A stretch of DNA of 64,000 nucleotides from NCBI GenBank assembly GCA_014529385.2, contig CM043952.1, forward strand, positions 60,181,619 to 60,245,618, written 5' to 3'. Each line of letters begins with the position of its first letter. Within the stretch, counting starts at the first letter, position 1. This DNA is from Adiantum capillus-veneris (Eukaryota > Streptophyta > Polypodiopsida > Polypodiales > Pteridaceae). The notes under the pieces were generated by a model. The model was not told the origin of the DNA. It did no database searches and worked only from the letters and a program-made list of their open reading frames with translations. Positions 63,423 through 64,000 of this stretch are shown here, in pieces. Position numbers and translations under genes: made by a program.

Positions 63423-64000
63423 CTTCACACTCATCGGCGGCCTGCCAACCTACTAGCCTCCATCCAACATGGCAACTATCACCCTCCTCGGCAACATTCT
63501 CAGGTAGAGCTTCTCATGCTCGCACTTGGAATCTCTCACCCCCTTCTTAAACCATCCCGTAAACAGGGTGTGCCCCACTGCAGCCCTCCTCGTTGGATAG
63601 GTCCCAGCTTTTGCTCAGGGCTTACTCACGGCAGCCTTCTTGTCATCTTCGGCTGCCTCTTTCATGGCCAACTGGCGCGCATCAGCATGCTCTGCTTGCA
63701 ACCCTCTCCAGGACGGCCGTGCTCCTCTTTTTTGTCTCTAACTCCCCGTGGCTTGCAAAACGACCCGCCTTTCAACCATCCAACACCCTCTCTCAATCCA
63801 CCCCTCGTCAGATCAATAAAAAAATATATTAAAACACTCACGTTTTTCATTTAATTGAACCCCCCTCAAGGTCTCCTTCACACCCTCAACAATACATGTA
63901 TGCATTGTACGATGAAGTTATAGATTAAATGTACAGCCATAAATGGCCAATGGTAGCCATCCTCTTCAAACTCTCGTCTGCCCACAAATGGATCGTCTAC
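62802..64000. other. Unassigned DNA with GA and CT microsatellites
   Basis: GA run at about 63060-63104 and CT run at about 63380-63418. The longest frame (63276-63854, + strand) is Leu/Ser/Pro-rich, partly made by the CT run, and shows no domain. I see no G2 LTR here, although the broken left end of G2 would predict one if G3 had inserted cleanly. Confidence 0.5.

Noticed and set aside
63276-63854. 192-codon ORF at the right end
   Set aside because: Low-complexity Leu/Ser/Pro sequence that includes a CT microsatellite; no domain.

Overview
The window is plant nuclear DNA made almost wholly of retrotransposon fossils nested in and against one another. I recognise no host gene, tRNA, rRNA or CRISPR array. 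The plant assignment rests on Ty1/copia and Ty3/gypsy elements of plant type: initiator-methionine-tRNA primer sites, chromodomain-bearing pol genes, and one Tat/Ogre-type pol with a second, archaeal-type RNase H. Long GA/CT, CA and G microsatellites sit inside and between the repeats. The species cannot be named; a large-genome seed plant is the likeliest source.

Layout. 1-2.7 kb: a worn LTR-element relic on the + strand with a protease-like stretch, polypurine tract and LTR start. 2.7-4.1 kb: foldback (inverted-repeat) modules running into a degenerate telomere-like hexamer array. 5.2-9.0 kb: the front of a copia element (copia A), then a non-coding dispersed repeat (X1). 9.0-12.9 kb: a second copy of the same copia family (copia B), cut in its reverse-transcriptase region by a long-LTR chromovirus (G1, 12.9-22.8 kb). 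22.8-35.3 kb: a minus-strand Tat/Ogre-like element (G4) whose LTRs carry GA and poly-G tracts; its left LTR holds a second minus-strand LTR element (V) and its pol holds a small DNA transposon (T1). 35.3-37.25 kb: repeat X2 and a piece of copia integrase. 37.25-47.24 kb: a gag-only LTR family (W) arranged LTR-internal-LTR-internal-LTR. 47.8-57.1 kb: a minus-strand chromovirus (G2) related to G1, with a second copy of the DNA transposon (T2). 57.1-62.8 kb: a short-LTR chromovirus (G3), + strand, abutting G2. 62.8-64.0 kb: unassigned DNA with microsatellites.

Points that stand out. (1) G1 has an open 169-codon reading frame between primer site and gag; G2 has weakly matching minus-strand coding sequence in the same place, suggesting an accessory protein shared by these chromoviruses. 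(2) Family W has gag and a further conserved ORF but no visible pol, and its copies share LTRs in tandem. (3) Two copies of one small transposon, each with an 8-bp target duplication, lie in the pol genes of two unrelated elements. (4) Element V carries a minus-strand, Asp-rich coding block I cannot assign to a known gag or pol.

All retroelements look broken and nothing here is a confident living gene. Ends marked approximate were judged by eye from repeated sequence, and ages are rough.
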